NCBI GenBank assembly: GCA_035610835.1
Contig: CM069445.1
Location: 30,554,811-30,618,810, forward strand
Direction of reading: 5' to 3'
Length of the DNA stretch: 64,000 bases
DNA from: Ophiura sarsii
Lineage: Eukaryota > Echinodermata > Ophiuroidea > Amphilepidida > Ophiuridae
In this document: in pieces, positions 51,023 to 62,618 of the stretch
Numbering within the stretch: position 1 is the stretch's first letter
Layout of the letters: the number at the start of each line of letters is the position of its first letter
Notes under the pieces: model-generated
Told to the model about the DNA's origin: nothing
Seen by the model: the letters and a program-made list of their open reading frames with translations, nothing else
Database searches by the model: none
Made by a program: the position numbers and the translations under genes

Positions 51023-51514
51023 CGTATGGATGTATAAGATGCTCTCAGATTGGTGCCAAGGGCCCAAGGACGGCATATTTTAGGTTTTTCAAGATGGCAA
51101 TGGCAGACAGTGGCATCTTAGATTAACAGGTTTATTTATTTATTTATTAAGATGGCAGAGTCACCCACAATGACTCCTCTGTTGGATTTGTAAATACCAG
51201 AATTGTGGAAAAAGTGGAAAATGACACCTCATTCATCTTTCTAGCTCACCTGGATTGTAACAACGAATTTGACCGATTAGCAGTATTCGAGTATGCTAAA
51301 TGAATTATATATACATTCAAGTTGATATTATACTACAAGAGTATAATATTGCTTACAAGCTTATTTATACATAATTCCGTATTGTGTATAAACATGTAAA
51401 ATAATGTATAATATGAATATGCTGTAAAGAGAAGTGATGAGATGTTGTCAATAAAAAAAAACCTCTTGCTTGGAGGAAGGAAAAAAAAAAAAAAAATGAT
51501 ATAAACTTTACACT
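51023..51514. other. Non-coding stretch with two A-rich tails
   Basis: It contains a TTTA microsatellite (51131-51150), an AATAAA followed by a run of A near 51450, and a run of 16 A at 51481-51496. The A-rich ends suggest the 3' ends of retroposed sequences oriented on the plus strand, but no coding remnant is recognisable. Confidence 0.35.
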
Positions 51515-51782
51515 ACAGGTACAATCAATTTTCATTTCCATATTTTTTTGTTTGAAATTCGCATTTTGCTTAATTACTTTACCAGTGATTTATTGACTAT
51601 AACTATATGCAAATTCACAAATGATAACAAATGTACAGGTACAATCAATTTTCATTTTACGGTTTTATTGTTTTTGAATTTCGTATTTTGCTTAATTACT
51701 TTACCATTGATTTATTGACAATAATTATATGCAAATTCACAAATGATAACAAATGTACAGGTACAATCAATTTTTATTTTCC
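51515..51782. repeat. ~119-bp tandem repeat, 2.3 copies
   Basis: The word ACAGGTACAATCAATTTTCA begins copies at about 51515, 51634 and 51755 (partial). Copies 1 and 2 also share TTGCTTAATTACTTTACCA and ATGCAAATTCACAAATGATA. They differ at a few bases. No coding potential. Confidence 0.85.
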
Positions 51783-53430
51783 ATGCGGTTAAGTACTAAC
51801 GTGGTGAGTTCAGAAATGAAATATTTATAATTCGTAACTTAATTTCTGTCACCAACATTTTGTTATCTGCGAAAAGAGCGAAGTGCTGACTGGCGAGCGT
51901 ACGCAGGGGTGTTTAGGGTGTAAAACACCCTCCTCCGTCTGTCAAAAAAGAGGGAATAAATAAAGAGTAAACATAACCTCCCCCTCTGCGCAGCGCATTG
52001 CCCCCACCCCAATTTTTGAGTTGGGAGCATGCCGCGCACCCTTTTTTGGCAACCTTAAACACTTATACAGGGTGTATCAGAATGAACTGTACAGCGGCAA
52101 TATGACTTATTACGGTATGAATTCGATTGATATTGTTCAAACCGTTTTCACATATATTTTGCGCAAACGCCTAGCTTTCATAACAATTTTAAATTTTGAA
52201 AATCTGACATTTCTGATGGAAAATACAGATTTTCTGGTAAAAATGTTCGAAATTATCAATTTAAAAAATCTGTGAAATTACTAACCCTACCTGAGATATC
52301 CATCCGTCCATAGGACAGGGCTTATTTTTGGTCACCATATCTCAACTTTTCACATCACTTGTATAACTATTTATTATTTTCATACTTTTGATTTTTAATC
52401 CGCAAGTCACCCATTTTTGTATCAAATGACCACGAAAGTGACACATAAAACGTAAACAAATGGCTATAGAAATATTAAGTAAATTTTAACCCCCTTTTCA
52501 GTTGGTGTAGTTGACCCTGAAAAGGGGCTTTATTTTAAGTCTTACGTTTTTATTTGTTTATTTTATTCAAATGAAGAGTGATCGATTGATAATTATAGAC
52601 TTTAAGTCGCACTGAAGATATCAACCCGAAACCACAAACAAATTGAATACCGCTAAAGAGATTGCTAAGACTGTGGGTGGATGTGATCTTTTCCATGGGA
52701 CGCCCTCAATCCTCGAAAAAAATTGGAAGCAGATTTTTTCGCAGATTTACTTTTCTTACAGAGCGATACGATTCCTAATAACCTCAAAATCATCGTTTAA
52801 ACTTTTAGAGTGTGAATAGAGTGAAATTTGCGGTACAATCTATTTTTCAAACATGATTTTGAAGTGTTGCTAAAATAGTATATACTGCATTAAATTTAGG
52901 TATTGGTTCTTAATTTTGCTTAATTAAAGCTAAATAGCACACGATTTTAATTTACCAACAGCGATATTCTTATCTTATCGAGGAGACAATACCCCACAGG
53001 TCAAATGTCGTGGCCCATCGACTAGGATCGATAAACTTAGCGGTCACGTTTCGCGAGTAGAAACAGGGGGGATTAAAAACAGACCAATTGAAACTTAGCG
53101 TAAATTTATTAGCGTTTACTTTTTGCAGTGCCCCAGCAGAAACACGCTCTTACAAAAAGCACTCGCACAAGGTCTGGCACTTGATATTTCCCAAAGCTTC
53201 ACGAGTATGGGGCGCGTCAGTAGGACAAACTCCAGCTCAGTTATTATGACACTTATTCACTAACAGCGTTATTTCCCAAACTTTAAAAGTACATAGGGTG
53301 CCGAACTGCAATTATGCATTTAGGACGTGTCTGAAAAATCAGAGCATTATAACCCTACGGATGGCCTAATAGCAGATAACACAGTTCCTATTGACATAAC
53401 CCATCGTCAGATATGTGGTGGCAAGAAAAT
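51783..53430. other. Long non-coding stretch, little recognisable
   Basis: A short hairpin AGGGTGTaaaACACCCT lies near 51916-51932. A TA-CAGGGTGTATC sequence at 52066 looks like one terminus of a Tc1/mariner-like element, but I found no inverted partner. An 84-codon open frame (52021-52275) crosses this terminus and has no recognisable motif. I see nothing else supportable. Confidence 0.4.
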
Positions 53431-53436
53431 ATAAAA

Positions 53437-53980
53437 ATGACAAAATGAGCCCAAAATGAGCCCAAAAAGCACCCAAAATCACCCAAAAAGTACCCAAAGT
53501 AGCCTAAAAAGCCCCTAAAATGACTACTATTTTTATTTTTAGAGATTAACTTATCACATATTCCTAATTATACCATAAGAGGTGGTGCGCAAATGTTTTA
53601 CATGCCAAGTACTCCCATTTTATCAATTTCAATACCATCAAAAAGTCAAAACAAGATGGCCGCCAAAAGTAGCCCAAAAAGCGCCCAAGACACCACTTAG
53701 AAAATTTCCAACCAAGAAAATTTTGATTAAAATATGAAATTTGTGGAGATTGTTTATAAAATGCCCGAAGGGACGAAAAATTGAACATAAGCCTATGTAC
53801 TATACATTTTGAGGCATTTTGGAGTGTCACTTCCTCAATAATCACCCAATCCTAGCGTGCAATATCTCGTATTAAAGAATATACATTTTTCAACAACTTT
53901 ATAATTTAATATTTTTAGGTAGGATATACATTTTTAGAGCTAACAGCCCATTTATTACCTGTATAGTTACTTGATGACTG
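53437..53980 (-). mobile_element. MITE-family copy (CAG-TCAT family), minus orientation
   Basis: On the minus strand it starts after TA with CAGTCATCAAGTAACTATAC and runs through the same interior as 47046-47640, including the AAGATGGCCGCC segment and repeated AGCCCAAAA words. The TA dinucleotide abuts the terminus at 53981. The opposite terminus is missing, as in the other long copy. Both stop at about the same internal point (AAAATGAGCCC), which suggests a shared internal boundary. Confidence 0.65.
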
Positions 53981-54076
53981 TACATTACAACCATACACTA
54001 AATGGGAGAGGCACATAAGGCAAACTGTGAGACTGAGAGGATAAAATGACAACACACCAATATTTGAATAAATGTA

Positions 54077-54953
54077 CAGGGTGTCCCTAAAAAGGGTGCA
54101 CGTGTTCCACGTCATTGTCCTCATTAATTACTCAGAATTTAGCTCAAATATTTAATCTAACAGGATAATTTAGTTGGCTTTCAAATGCCGTTTATTTGAT
54201 TGTGTTTACTTTTCTCAATTTAAAAATATATAAATAATATATAGACTCGGACAAACTGACGAGAATTAAATTAACAAAGACCTTAAAAATACACATCCTC
54301 GAACCCGGTCCCTCTATTTATTTAAAATTTAAAAATATGGTTGATCAACAACGAGCAGTCAAAATCGGGTTTGTGCCACTTTTAGAAAAATATGGTTTTG
54401 GATGAAAGTGTCATTTTCATCTTTAAACAATTCGCACTTGGATTTGGTGTCTGCACGAGATAACTTAATAAGCTTTCGTATGCAGTTTGTTTTGTCGAAT
54501 TTGTTTGTGTCTATTCAGAGATACGCTTGCTTGTTTGACTTTGAAGCATTTATTCTTAAAATTTAGCCCAAATTTAACTTTTTCTGTGATCACCTTTAAT
54601 CTAGCATATTTTTCGATAGGATAAAGCAAATGAGACCAAACAAACGGCATTTAATAGGTGATTTGGTCATCTTGAAGCTCATAAAAACTTCAATTAGTAA
54701 ATACTGATTATGAAATGAGGTAAATGACTCAGCATCTTCTTTTCCATAAAAAGTGGCACAACCGTTTTTAAGTACTCGTGATTGATTAAGCCTATATATC
54801 GTTGGATTGGAAAGAGCAATTACAATATGAAACTAGCGGCATTCGAAAGCCAACTAAATTATCGTTAAGATTATCTAACATTACAGCCAAACACTGAGTA
54901 ATCAATGAGGGCAATGTTGTGGAACACGTGCGCCCTTTTTTAGCGACACCGTG
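54077..54953. mobile_element. 877-bp TA-flanked transposon with long terminal inverted repeats
   Basis: The left end starts TA-CAGGGTGTCCCTAAAAAGGG and the reverse complement of the right end starts TA-CACGGTGTCGCTAAAAAAGG. Both continue with GCACGTGTTCCAC, TCATT and ATTACTCAG. Similarity extends past ATAATTTAGTTGGCTTTC, more than 100 bp in. TA lies at both borders (54075-54076 and 54954-54955), pointing to the Tc1/mariner superfamily. No transposase is encoded, so it is non-autonomous. Confidence 0.85.
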
Positions 54954-54968
54954 TATTATGGCACTTAA

Positions 54969-55371
54969 AGGGACATTAAGTGGTGTTGAAAAGTTTAAAT
55001 GTTTAAAAATTTACTTCAGAATTCAAGATGAACATTAAAGAACGCCATTATTGTTGTTTCTACTAACAAAAAACACAGCAAAACTAGATTAAAACAATAT
55101 CATCGCTATTTATTGAAAAACGCCCTCTATGCAAATATGGTTCGCGTTATGTATCACGCGTACTGCACGGGGATACTGTCGGTCGGACGTAAAATGCTGG
55201 TCCCGCGGGACCAGCATTTTTTGAATCGACGTTTTCTGGTACAAAGAGAGCTGATTTTTCTTAATCCTTATAGGTGTAAGTTCATACATGTAATACAATT
55301 ATAAAAATAAACTAATCTCAGTTTTTATCATAATTGAGGGCGCTACCTCCAACACATCTCTTAGTGTCCCT
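54969..55371. mobile_element. 403-bp element flanked by TTAA
   Basis: Inverted ends AGGGACATTAAG (left) and CTTAGTGTCCCT (right) are each bordered by TTAA (54965-54968 and 55372-55375). A TTAA duplication is typical of piggyBac-type insertion, although the terminal bases are not a classic piggyBac match. The centre holds a perfect 30-bp palindrome. Open frames of about 60 codons on both strands are mirror effects of the palindrome. Confidence 0.65.
55191..55220. repeat. Perfect 30-bp palindrome
   Basis: AAAATGCTGGTCCCG is immediately followed by its exact reverse complement. It lies near the middle of the TTAA-flanked element and could extrude as a cruciform or mark the fusion point of a foldback element. 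Confidence 0.9.
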
Positions 55372-55375
55372 TTAA

Positions 55376-56064
55376 ATGATAGGTTCCATCAGGATCACCT
55401 CGCACGGACCGACCATATAAACAAAGAATCAAACAAAGAAAGGAAGAAAGAAGGTGACCAAGGAGAGAAAGAAAGAATCAAAGAAACAAACAAACAAACA
55501 AACAAACACTATCAACAATTTAAATAGTGTGTCGGGGTGTACAGTTCTTATCAAAATGACGGTTCCATCATAGCATAACCCGTGCAGATATTCGCATCTT
55601 GGGTACATAGTACAATCTATGCATTTAGACTATCTTCAAAAGATCTCGCAGCCATGCACCAATGCAGTTATATTTTTATATTTTCTTTGGTAGATAGCAC
55701 AGTCCATGCAGTTATTTTCAGTAGACTAAAACCCATAGTTGTACCCTCTTCGATAGTTAGCACAACCCGAATTTCATGAAACCACATTTTTCAGATACCA
55801 CCATTAATGAGAAGAAAGCTGATTGTTCTTGAAACGTCCGCTTAACGGGAGGTTTAAAGCTGGCCTGGGTTAGATTTATTTCACATGCTGACCTAACTCA
55901 GTTCTTCTGAAATGGTGAATGTGTGTTATCTAAAATGAAAACAGTAGAGGCTATTATGCTTACTAAAGGAGTTGAGCTATGAAGTCGTAGATTGTACTAT
56001 GTACTGAAGAAAATATATAAATGCTATCTCCTAAACTGCCAGGGTTGTGTTATACATGCATACA
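55376..56064. other. Non-coding stretch
   Basis: It holds an A/G-rich stretch and a CAAA microsatellite near 55430-55510. Short open frames show no familiar motif. I see no gene. Confidence 0.4.
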
Positions 56065-56072
56065 CTATAGTA

Positions 56073-56580
56073 CAGGCCTTCTCAATTAGATTTTGTGAAG
56101 CACCACTTTTGAGATGTTAGTGATCTAGAAGCGCCACTATCCCTGCAAGCGCAGCGAGCGAATAACGTGTGGGGCCCAGGGGCCGCCTTGGTGGGGGTCC
56201 AGGGGGCGAAGGCCCCTGGAAGCTCATGGGTTTACCCCTTTTTAAGAGGCTAAGGAGAGCTATATTTGCATGCAATATGGTACAAGAAATAAAGAGATGT
56301 TGATGGTAAAATGTACAAAAATTGGTAGAAAATGTAGTGATAATCAATAGGCCTACTACTAATATTAAATCATGACTTACCCCACTACAGTTAGTGGCTT
56401 CTTGCGATCTGGTTGATTTTTTTTGGTTGAAATTTTTTGAAAATAAATTCTTTAATTTTTATAATTTTTTAATTTTATTTATTTTTTAATTTATTATTTT
56501 TCCATGCATCCTTCCGCGCGCCACTCGTATTGATGCAATGCGCCACAAATGGCGCGCGCTCCACCATTTGAGAAGGCCTG
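56073..56580. mobile_element. hAT-type non-autonomous element with 8-bp target duplication
   Basis: The ends CAGGCCTTCTCAA and (reverse complement of the right end) CAGGCCTTCTCAA are identical over 13 bp and fit the CAG-N-G-N-TTCTCAA style of hAT/Charlie termini. The flanking 8-mers are CTATAGTA (56065-56072) and CTATAATA (56581-56588), 7 of 8 identical, the duplication length expected for hAT. The 508-bp interior has GCGCCAC-type subterminal words and no transposase. Confidence 0.85.
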
Positions 56581-56590
56581 CTATAATATA

Positions 56591-58177
56591 TCGAGGTGGT
56601 CATACTGAACCTCTACCGAAGATCATCTGTTATCTGATAGGCTAGTATATTTCTTGGGTTTAGTCTATAGTATATCGAGGTGGTCATACTGAACCTCTAC
56701 CGAAGATCATCTGTTATCTGATAGGCTAATATATTTCTTGGGTTTAGTCTATAGTATATCGAGGTGGTCATACTGAACCTCTACCGAAGATCATCTGTTA
56801 TCTGATAGGCTAGTATATTTCTTGGGTTTAGTCTATAGTATATCGAGGTGGTCATACTGAACCTCTACCGAAGATCATCTGTTATCTGATAGGCTAGTAT
56901 ATTTCTTGGGTTTAGTCTATAGTATATCGAGGTGGTCATACTGAACCTCTACCGAAGATCATCTGTTATCTGATAGGCTAATATATTTCTTGGGTTTAGT
57001 CTATAGTATATCGAGGTGGTCATACTGAACCTCTACCGAAGATCATCTGTTATCTGATAGGCTAGTATATTTCTTGGGTTTAGTCTATAGTATATCGAGG
57101 TGGTCATACTGAACCTCTACCGAAGATCATCTGTTATCTGATAGGCTAATATATTTCTTGGGTTTAGTCTATAGTATATCGAGGTGGTCATACTGAACCT
57201 CTACCGAAGATCATCTGTTATCTGATAGGCTAGTATATTTCTTGGGTTTAGTCTATAGTATATCGAGGTGGTCATACTGAACCTCTACCGAAGATCATCT
57301 GTTATCTGATAGGCTAGTATATTTCTTGGGTTTAGTCTATAGTATATCGAGGTGGTCATACTGAACCTCTACCGAAGATCATCTGTTATCTGATAGGCTA
57401 ATATATTTCTTGGGTTTAGTCTATAGTATATCGAGGTGGTCATACTGAACCTCTACCGAAGATCATCTGTTATCTGATAGGCTAATATATTTCTTGGGTT
57501 TAGTCTATAGTATATCGAGGTGGTCATACTGAACCTCTACCGAAGATCATCTGTTATCTGATAGGCTAGTATATTTCTTGGGTTTAGTCTATAGTATATC
57601 GAGGTGGTCATACTGAACCTCTACCGAAGATCATCTGTTATCTGATAGGCTAATACATTTCTTGGGTTTAGTCTATAGTATATCGAGGTGGTCATACTGA
57701 ACCTCTACCGAAGATCATCTGTTATCTGATAGGCTAATATATTTCTTGGGTTTAGTCTATAGTATATCGAGGTGGTCATACTGAACCTCTACCGAAGATC
57801 ATCTGTTATCTGATAGGCTAATATATTTCTTGGGTTTAGTCTATAGTATTTCGAGGTGGTCATACTGAACCTCTACCGAAGATCATCTGTTATCTGATAG
57901 GCTAATATATTTCTTGGGTTTAGTCTATATATATCGAGGTGGTCATACTGAACCTCTACCGAAGATCATCTGTTATCTGATAGGCTAGTATATTTCTTGG
58001 GTTTAGTCTATAGTATATCGAGGTGGTCATACTGAAACTCTACCGAAGATCATCTGTTATCTGATAGGCTAATATATTTCTTGGGTTTAGTCTATAGTAT
58101 ATCGAGGTGGTCATACTGAACCTCTACCGAAGATCATCTGTTATCTGATAGGCTAGTATATTTCTTGGGTTTAGTCT
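56591..58177. repeat. 84-bp satellite, 19 copies
   Basis: Each unit starts TCGAGGTGGTCATACTGAAC and ends near GGGTTTAGTCTATAGTATA. Copies are nearly identical. One A/G site (GGCTARTATAT) reads G A G G A G A G G A A G A A A A G A G along the array, so the five-copy pattern GAGGA occurs twice in a row at the start. Other rare changes are TACATTT near 57655, TATTTCGAGG near 57848, TATATATATCGAGG near 57927 and GAAACTC near 58033. The array directly follows the hAT element's target duplication. Confidence 0.97.
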
Positions 58178-58292
58178 TCAGAAGAGAGCATAACTACGTT
58201 TGCGATGTTTTGCTTTCTTCTAAAGATAACTGCGGGGGTAGCGCCGCAAATACGGGAAGTATAACTGCACTGATTGGCTGTAGCCTGTATTA
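58178..58292. other. Short spacer between satellite and MITE
   Basis: About 115 bp of unique sequence with no gene. It ends in the TA (58291-58292) that borders the next element. Confidence 0.5.
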
Positions 58293-58856
58293 CAGTCATC
58301 AAAAAAAGTAACTATACAGGTAATAAATGTACTTTTAACTCTAAACGTATATTTTCTAGCTAAAAATATTAAATCATAAAGTTGTTGAGAAATTAATCTT
58401 CTTTAATATGAGATATGGCACGCTAAGATCGGTTGAATATTTAAGAAGCGACAATCCAAAATGTACGGTAAAGTCACAATTTCAAATTCACATTTTACAT
58501 TTCAACACGGGGGAGAGAATGACAGGTAGCGTGTGTGTGGCGTATTGATCCATCGGAACAATACGGCCGACAGTCCAATCTGCGCATGCATCCCTCAATT
58601 GCATTACCGGTAATCGATAAGGTACCCGTAGATTGGTCCGCGTGTAGAAAATAAAAATGTGAAAATGAAAATCGGACTTCTCCTTACATTTTTGAGTACC
58701 ACTTCCTTAATAATCACCCGATCCTAGTGGGCAATATCTCATATTAAAGAAGACAAATTTCTTAATAACTTTATAATTTAATATTTTTAGGTAGGATATA
58801 TATTTTAAGAGTTAGAAGCCCATTTATTACCTGTATAGTTACTTTTTTGATGACTG
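58293..58856. mobile_element. Complete 564-bp TA-flanked MITE with ~180-bp inverted ends
   Basis: The left end CAGTCATCAAAAAAAGTAAC and the right end (reverse complement CAGTCATCAAAAAAGTAACT) are inverted repeats. They extend through CTATACAGGTAATAAATG and TTTATAATTTAATATTTTTAG-like blocks to about 180 bp. TA borders both sides, consistent with Tc1/mariner-type insertion. The central ~200 bp is GC-richer and unique, including GGTAGCGTGTGTGTGGCG. It is the reference copy for the partial relatives at 47046 and 53980. Confidence 0.88.
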
Positions 58857-59153
58857 TATAACAAAGTAAATTATATCATATATATACATTATACTGTACT
58901 TACTGCGGGTGAGTATAGCTAGACGTATCTTTATCTGTTGATGAAAGTAGAATTGCACAATTGCACATAGACTTTATATCCTGTTATCGGCGGAAATAGG
59001 GTAACTTTACATGCTGGGTCTGTTGTTTTCTGAAGATGCGCGGTTTTTAGTATCACTTAAAGATAACTGTGCCGCGTGTAATTTAATTTATAATAGAGCA
59101 AATGTGAACAATAGCCCAACATACATTGGGTGGGTGGGTGGCCGGGTTGATTG
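58857..59153. other. Spacer before the G-rich minisatellite
   Basis: About 300 bp with no gene that I can see. It contains a short GGGTGGGTGGGTGG run near 59128-59141, which leads into the minisatellite. Confidence 0.45.
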
Positions 59154-62100
59154 ATTGGATGGATGGATGGATGGTTGGATGGGTTGGATGGGTTGGATGG
59201 GTTGGACGGGTTGTACGGGTTGGATGGGTTGTACGGGTTGTACGGGTTGTACGGGTTGTACGGGTTGTACGGGTTGGAAGGGTTGGATGGGTTGGACGGG
59301 TTGTACGGGTTGTACGGGTTGGATGGGTTGGATGGGTTGGATTGGATGGGTTGGACGGGTTGGACGGGTTGTACGGGTTGGATGGGTAATTGGATGGGTT
59401 GGATGGGTTGGATGGGTTGGACGGGTTGGACGGGTTGTACGGGTTTGATGGGTTTGATGGGTTTGATGGGTTTGATGGGTTTGATGGGTTGGATGGGTTG
59501 TACGGGTTGTACGGGTTGTACGGGTTGGATGGGTTGGATGGGTTGGATTGGATGGGTTGGATTGGATGGGTTGCATTGGATGGGTTGGACGGGTTGGACG
59601 GGTTGTACGGGTTGGATGGGTTGGACGGGTTGTACGGGTTGTACGGGTTGGATGGGTTGGATGGGTTGGATGGGTTGGATTGGACGGGTTGGACGGGTTG
59701 GACGGGGTTGGACGGGTTGGATGGGTTGGATGGGTTGGATGGGTTGGATGGGTTGGATGGGTTGGATTGGATGGGTTGGACAGGTTGGATGGGTTGGACG
59801 GGTTGTACGGGTTGTACGGGTTGGATGGGTTGGATGGGTTGGATGGGTTGGATTATGGATAGGTTGGATGGGTTGGATGGGTTGGACATGTTGGATGGGT
59901 TGGATGGGTTGGATGGGTTGGACGGGTTGGATGGGTTGGACGGGTTGGGTGGGCTGGATGGGTTGGACGGGTTGGATGGGTTGGATGGGTTGTATGGGTT
60001 GGATGGGTTGGATGGGTTGGATTGGATGGGTTGTACAGGTTGGATGGGTTGGATGGGTTGGACAGGTTGGATGGGTTGGATGGGTTGGATGGGTTGGATG
60101 GGTTGGATGGGTTGGATGGGTTGGATGGGTTGGATGGGTTGGATGGGTTGGACGGGTTGGACGGGTTGTACGGGTTTGATGGGTTTGATGGGTTGGATGG
60201 GTTTGATGGGTTGGATGGGTTGTACGGGTTGTACGGGTTGTACGGGTTGGATGGGTTGGATGGGTTGGATTGGATGGGTTGGATTGGATGGGTTGGATTG
60301 GATGGGTTGCATTGGATGGGTTGGACGGGTTGGACGGGTTGTACGGGTTGGATGGGTTGGACGGGTTGTACGGGTTGTACGGGTTGGATGGGTTGGATGG
60401 GTTGGATGGGTTGGACAGGTTGGATGGGTTGGACGGGTTGTACGGGTTGGATGGGTTGGATGGGTTGGATTATGGATAGGTTGGATGGGTTGGATGGGTT
60501 GGACAGGTTGGATGGGTTGGATGGGTTGGATGGGTTGGACGGGTTGGATGGGTTGGACGGGTTGGGTGGGTTGGATGGGTTGGACGGGTTGGATGGGTTG
60601 GATGGGTTGTATGGGTTGGATGGGTTGGATGGGTTGGACGGGTTGGACGGGTTGTACGGGTTTGATGGGTTTGATGGGTTTGATGGGTTTGATGGGTTTG
60701 ATGGGTTGGATGGGTTGTACGGGTTGTACGGGTTGTACGGGTTGGATGGGTTGGATGGGTTGGATTGGATGGGTTGGATTGGATGGGTTGCATTGGATGG
60801 GTTGGACGGGTTGGACGGGTTGTACGGGTTGGATGGGTTGGACGGGTTGTACGGGTTGTACGGGTTGGATGGGTTGGATGGGTTGGATGGGTTGGATTGG
60901 ACGGGTTGGACGGGTTGGACGGGGTTGGACGGGTTGGATGGGTTGGATGGGTTGGATGGGTTGGATGGGTTGGATTGGATGGGTTGGACAGGTTGGATGG
61001 GTTGGACGGGTTGTACGGGTTGTACGGGTTGGATGGGTTGGATGGGTTGGATTATGGATAGGTTGGATGGGTTGGATGGGTTGGACATGTTGGATGGGTT
61101 GGATGGGTTGGATGGGTTGGACGGGTTGGATGGGTTGGACGGGTTGGGTGGGTTGGATGGGTTGGACGGGTTGGATGGGTTGGATGGGTTGTATGGGTTG
61201 GATGGGTTGGATGGGTTGGATTGGATGGGTTGTACAGGTTGGATGGGTTGGATGGGTTGGACAGGTTGGATGGGTTGGATGGGTTGGATGGGTTGGATGG
61301 GTTGGATGGGTTGGATGGGTTGGATGGGTTGGATGGGTTGGATGGGTTGGACGGGTTGGACGGGTTGTACGGGTTTGATGGGTTTGATGGGTTGGATGGG
61401 TTTGATGGGTTGGATGGGTTGTACGGGTTGTACGGGTTGTACGGGTTGGATGGGTTGGATGGGTTGGATTGGATGGGTTGGATTGGATGGGTTGGATTGG
61501 ATGGGTTGCATTGGATGGGTTGGACGGGTTGGACGGGTTGTACGGGTTGGATGGGTTGGACGGGTTGTACGGGTTGTACGGGTTGGATGGGTTGGATGGG
61601 TTGGATGGGTTGGACAGGTTGGATGGGTTGGACGGGTTGTACGGGTTGGATGGGTTGGATGGGTTGGATGGGTTGGATTATGGATAGGTTGGATGGGTTG
61701 GATGGGTTGGACAGGTTGGATGGGTTGGATGGGTTGGATGGGTTGGACGGGTTGGATGGGTTGGACGGGTTGGGTGGGTTGGATGGGTTGGACGGGTTGG
61801 ATGGGTTGGATGGGTTGTATGGGTTGGATGGGTTGGATGGGTTGGATTGGATGGGTTGTACAGGTTGGATGGGTTGGATGGGTTGGACAGGTTGGATGGG
61901 TTGGATGGGTTGGATGGGTTGGATGGGTTGGATGGGTTGGATGGGTTGGATGAGTTGGATGGGTTGGATCAGTTGGACGGGTTGGACAGGTTGGATGGGT
62001 GGATGGGTTGGGATTGGATGGGTTGGATTGGATGGGTTGGACGGGTTGGATGGGTTGGATGGGTTGGACAGGTTGGACAGGTTGGACAGGTTGGATGGGT

Positions 62101-62618
62101 TGGATGGGTTGGATGGGTTGGATGGGTTGGATTGGATGGGTTGTACGGGTTGGATGGGTTGGATGGGTTGGATTGGATGGGTTGTACGGGTTGGATGGGT
62201 TGGATGGGTTGGATGGGTTGGATGGGTTGGATGGGTTGGACGGGTTGGATGGGTTGTACGGGTTGGATGGGTTGGGTTGGATGAGTTGGACAGGTTGGAT
62301 GGGTTGTACGGGTTGGATGGATTGGATGGGTTGGATGGGTTGTATGGGTTGAATGGGTTGGATTGGATGGGTTGTAGGCCTACAGGTTGGATGGGTTGGA
62401 TGGGTCGGATGGGTTGGATGGGTTGGATGGGTTGTATGGGTTGAATGGGTTGGATTGGATGGGTTGTAGGCCTACAGGTTGGATGGGTTGGATGGGTTGG
62501 ATTGGTTGGATGGGTTGGATGGGTTGGACAGGTTGGATGGGTTGTACGGGTTGGATGGGTTGGATGGGTTGGATGGGTTGGATGAGTTGGATGGGTTGGA
62601 TGAGTTGGACGGTTGGAT
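59154..62618. repeat. 9-bp G-rich minisatellite, ~3.5 kb
   Basis: The unit is TTGGATGGG with variants TTGTACGGG, TTGGACGGG, TTTGATGGG and TTGGACAGG, about 385 copies. Occasional TTGGA insertions (TTGGATTGGATGGG) shift the reading frame. Blocks of variants recur about 1.2 kb apart; for example the TTGTACAGG block near 60030 recurs near 61230 and again near 61855. Because 9 is a multiple of 3, frames of up to 662 codons are open, encoding MGW, DGL or, on the minus strand, SNP/IQP repeats. I find no non-repetitive coding flank, so these are not annotated as genes. Confidence 0.97.
62376..62478. repeat. Duplicated GTAGGCCTACAGG insert in the minisatellite
   Basis: The sequence TTGTAGGCCTACAGG appears twice, about 96 bp apart, inside otherwise regular 9-bp units. 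Each contains the palindrome GTAGGCCTAC. It marks a recent local duplication of about ten units. Confidence 0.75.

Noticed and set aside
52066..52095. Single Tc1/mariner-like terminus TA-CAGGGTGTATC
   Set aside because: No inverted partner was found in the window, so no element is called.
56591..58177. CRISPR-like array
   Set aside because: The 84-bp units are contiguous with no unique spacers, and the context is eukaryotic.
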